Both the position numbers and the translations under genes were made by a program. Of a DNA stretch of 7,140 bases, positions 5,345 through 7,140 are shown one piece after another; position 1 is the first letter of the stretch; each line of letters opens with the position of its first letter. The stretch lies in the NCBI GenBank assembly GCA_900540335.1, contig UQFC01000118.1:1-7140 (forward strand). The letters are read 5' to 3'. The stretch is from an uncultured Clostridium sp. (GTDB taxonomy: Bacteria > Bacillota > Clostridia > Lachnospirales > Lachnospiraceae). The notes under the pieces were generated by a model that made no database searches, had not been told where the DNA came from, and saw only the letters and a program-made list of their open reading frames with translations.

Positions 5345-6944
5345 ATCTATCCCATTTATCACACAGGGCATTAATCTGATCGGCAAATCTTGCCAGATCC
5401 TTATTTGCGCCTCCTTCATTGTGAAGGATTACTGCCATCAGGCGCTCACCGGCTGCCACAAGACGGGCAAAGACGCCGCTGGCCTTCCTGGCTGCCGCCG
5501 ACTTGGAAACAATGGGAATTCCCACGGTTTCTTTGATCCAGACACCCTCGGCCAAATCATACTCTGCTCCGGAAAATGGAGCCTTTGCCAGGGACCCCGT
5601 CTTTTGTGCAACCAGCTCTGCGAAACGATCGCAGACATCATCGCTTCCGTGGACAATAAAATACTGCTGTGGTTTTTTCTGGAAACCGCAGGCCCATTCA
5701 ATCAGTCCGTCCCGGTCTGCATGTCCGCTGATATCGTGCAGCACCTCAATATGCGCTTCCACTTCAATGGTTTCGCCAAAGAGGCGAACCGTCTTGTTTC
5801 CGTCAATCAGGCTGCGTCCGATGGTTCCCTCTGCCTGATAACCGGCAAACACTACCGTACATTCTTTTCTCCACAGGTTATGCTTTAAGTGGTGGCGGAT
5901 ACGTCCGGCATCACACATTCCCGATGCAGAAATAATAACCTTTGGGGCTGTATCAAAGTTAATGTTTACAGATTCGTCGCTGGTAACAGAAAGCTTCAAC
6001 CCCGGAAACGAAATGGGGTTAATTCCCTGTCTTACCAGATCTCTTGTTTCATCATCATAACATTCCAGCTGATTTTCTTTAAATACATGCGTTGCCTCCA
6101 CAGCCAGAGGACTGTCCACATATACCTCAAACCAGTCATGACCGTGAATCAGCCGCTCGCTTTTTATATGACGGAAATAATACAGAAGCTCCTGGGTTCG
6201 TCCAACAGCAAAGGCCGGGATTACCACATTGCCGCCCCGGTCCAGAGTTTCCTGAACAATCCGCACCAGTTCTCCAATGTGATCCTTGCCCTTTTGATGA
6301 AGACGATCGCCATAGGTGGATTCCATCACTGCATAATCTGCTTCCTCCGTATAAGAGGGATCGCGGATCAGCGGCTTGTTTTTATTGCCAATGTCTCCGG
6401 AGAACACAATCTTCTTCTCCACATCGCCTTCTTTCATCCAGATCTCAATGGATGCCGAGCCCAGAAGATGTCCGATATCTGTAAACCGCACAGTAATCTG
6501 ATCATCCAGTTTTACGATTTCCCCGTATTTATAAGGTTCAAAAAGTTCCAGAACCCCAAGGGCATCGTTCATCTCATAAAGAGGCGGCACCTCCGGACGT
6601 CCTGCCCGGCGGGCTTTTCTGTTTTTCCACTCAGCCTCTGTTTCCTGAATGTGAGCGCTGTCCTTCAGCATAATATTACAGAGATCGCAGGTGGCCTCTG
6701 TTGCAATAATCCGTCCGCGAAATCCTCTTGCGTAAATGTAAGGAAGCATTCCCACATGGTCAATATGGGAATGAGTCAGAAGCACCAGCTGAATCTCAGA
6801 ATAGGGAACCGGAGGTTCCAGATTTTCGTACAAATTAACTCCCTGCTCCATACCACAGTCTACAAGCAGCTTTGTCGGTCCCACTTCAAGGAAATGGCAG
6901 CTGCCGGTTACTTCATGGGCTGCTCCGCAAAATACAAGTCTCAT
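5343..6944 (-). CDS. MBL-fold beta-CASP protein, Ysh1/CPSF-73-like RNase (COG1236 type)
   Basis: A 533-residue protein with a metallo-beta-lactamase core interrupted by a beta-CASP domain, like bacterial relatives of CPSF-73 such as Thermus TTHA0252. Such enzymes cleave RNA in the cytoplasm with two zinc ions. The metal ligands are visible: H58, H60, D62 and H63 in THSHIDHVG, H159 in DIGHLLGSAS, D184 in FSGDIGN, and H432 in FIVHGS. Beta-CASP landmarks are MESTYGDR near 207-214, PAFAVGRTQELLYYF near 243-257, SASGMCDAGRIRHHL near 339-353, and SGHADRDG (H408). After the RMMBL-like segment a tail of about 60 residues (474-533) has no motif I recognise. ATG at 6944-6942 is chosen because AGGAGG lies 7 nt upstream and MRLVFCGAAHEVTGS is the family's normal start. 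It probably acts in RNA processing or decay; the exact substrate cannot be told from sequence. Confidence 0.95.
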   Translation of the reverse strand: MRLVFCGAAHEVTGSCHFLEVGPTKLLVDCGMEQGVNLYENLEPPVPYSEIQLVLLTHSHIDHVGMLPYIYARGFRGRIIATEATCDLCNIMLKDSAHIQETEAEWKNRKARRAGRPEVPPLYEMNDALGVLELFEPYKYGEIVKLDDQITVRFTDIGHLLGSASIEIWMKEGDVEKKIVFSGDIGNKNKPLIRDPSYTEEADYAVMESTYGDRLHQKGKDHIGELVRIVQETLDRGGNVVIPAFAVGRTQELLYYFRHIKSERLIHGHDWFEVYVDSPLAVEATHVFKENQLECYDDETRDLVRQGINPISFPGLKLSVTSDESVNINFDTAPKVIISASGMCDAGRIRHHLKHNLWRKECTVVFAGYQAEGTIGRSLIDGNKTVRLFGETIEVEAHIEVLHDISGHADRDGLIEWACGFQKKPQQYFIVHGSDDVCDRFAELVAQKTGSLAKAPFSGAEYDLAEGVWIKETVGIPIVSKSAAARKASGVFARLVAAGERLMAVILHNEGGANKDLARFADQINALCDKWDR

Positions 6945-6951
6945 ACTAGGT

Positions 6952-6957
6952 CCTCCT
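6952..6957 (-). promoter_or_regulatory. Consensus ribosome binding site deciding the beta-CASP gene start
   Basis: AGGAGG lies exactly 7 nt before ATG 6944-6942. The frame stays open upstream to an ATG at 7046, but that extension would run through the repeat region and has no comparable site, so the shorter start is preferred. Confidence 0.88.
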
Positions 6958-6984
6958 TTTTGTAGTTTTCTTCCAGCTTTCTCA

Positions 6985-7016
6985 CTCCCGCGATATTCCC
7001 CCACAATATCTCCCGC
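6985..7016. repeat. Small dyad flanked by a direct CTCCCGC repeat
   Basis: GATATT (6992-6997) and AATATC (7005-7010) form a 6-bp perfect dyad around a C-rich 7-nt loop. The dyad is bracketed by two copies of CTCCCGC (6985-6991 and 7010-7016). It abuts the tandem repeat. Possibly part of the same intergenic repeat family; function unknown. Confidence 0.5.
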
Positions 7017-7066
7017 AGTGCTCACCTCCATTCCGCTTCGCTCCATGTCGGTGACGGGCTCTCGCC
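7013..7066. repeat. Tandem repeat, copy 1 (54 bp)
   Basis: This stretch, from CCGCAGTGCTCACC to GACGGGCTCTCGCC, is repeated exactly at 7071-7124, a period of 58 bp with a 4-bp TCTT spacer. Internally TCACC (7022-7026) can pair with GGTGA (7050-7054). The period is not a multiple of three, which argues against selection as coding sequence. It lies upstream of the beta-CASP gene. No promoter was recognised in 6945-7140, so transcription probably enters from outside the window or starts from something I cannot see. Confidence 0.9.
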
Positions 7067-7070
7067 TCTT

Positions 7071-7124
7071 CCGCAGTGCTCACCTCCATTCCGCTTCGCT
7101 CCATGTCGGTGACGGGCTCTCGCC
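7071..7124. repeat. Tandem repeat, copy 2 (54 bp)
   Basis: This is identical to 7013-7066 over all 54 bases. After it the sequence diverges (CTATCG...), so at least two copies exist and more could lie beyond the right edge. The end of the unit, GGGCTCTCGCCC, can fold into a 4-bp hairpin in this copy. Confidence 0.9.
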
Positions 7125-7140
7125 CTATCGCCCTGTCTCC

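Noticed and set aside
5330..5419. Extension of RNase HI by 30 residues upstream
   Set aside because: It would overlap the end of the beta-CASP gene; MSKVQIYTDGS at 5329 is the family's normal start and has its own AGGAG.
5889..6965. Plus-strand open frame of 358 residues opposite the beta-CASP gene
   Set aside because: It is the complement of a well-conserved enzyme, lacks a recognisable domain, and has no good ribosome binding site. Long antisense frames arise from codon bias.
6945..7046. Extension of the beta-CASP protein by 34 residues to an ATG at 7046
   Set aside because: The extension runs into the tandem repeat and has no family similarity, while ATG 6944 has a perfect AGGAGG at 7 nt.
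7013..7124. CRISPR array
   Set aside because: Only two 54-bp copies with a 4-bp spacer; spacers are far too short and there are no cas genes.

Overview
The window looks like a housekeeping segment of a Gram-positive, spore-forming Clostridia chromosome, most probably Lachnospiraceae (Clostridium cluster XIVa). The reasons are the sporulation pair yqfC-yqfD directly after rpsU, strong AGGAGG-type ribosome binding sites, near-consensus sigma-A promoters, intrinsic terminators, and protein sequences of clostridial type. I assign the family from recognised protein features and gene order, not from a search. All seven supported protein genes and the partial gene at the left edge lie on the minus strand, so transcription runs from right to left.

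In the order of transcription: (1) 6961-7140 is non-coding and contains a tandem 54-bp repeat plus a small dyad. (2) 6944-5343 encodes a beta-CASP metallo-beta-lactamase-fold RNase-like protein, and 5329-4847 encodes RNase HI (rnhA). The rnhA Shine-Dalgarno overlaps the stop codon of the upstream gene, so the two probably form one translationally coupled nucleic-acid-processing unit. (3) 4726-3806 encodes a membrane-anchored protein with a long low-complexity linker and a C-terminal LprI/DUF1311-like domain. It has a weak promoter and a terminator that overlaps its stop codon. (4) A good sigma-A promoter at 3779-3751 drives a 41-residue single-pass membrane microprotein (3703-3578) and then alaS (3512-870). 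No T-box leader is visible ahead of alaS. (5) 840-781 holds an alaS terminator region made of two overlapping hairpins. (6) A near-perfect sigma-A promoter (757-730) drives rpsU (653-477), which ends in a strong terminator (466-438). (7) yqfC (397-131, TTG start) and the first 28 codons of yqfD (86-1) follow, with a possible sigma-E-type promoter inside the rpsU terminator.

Functionally the window combines translation (AlaRS, ribosomal protein S21), RNA turnover and R-loop removal (beta-CASP protein, RNase HI), an envelope protein, and the start of a sporulation operon. I see no phage, transposase, CRISPR, tRNA or rRNA, and no strong evidence of a new multi-gene system. The items most worth a second look are the unannotated microprotein ahead of alaS, the tandem repeat at the right edge, and the LprI-like protein.
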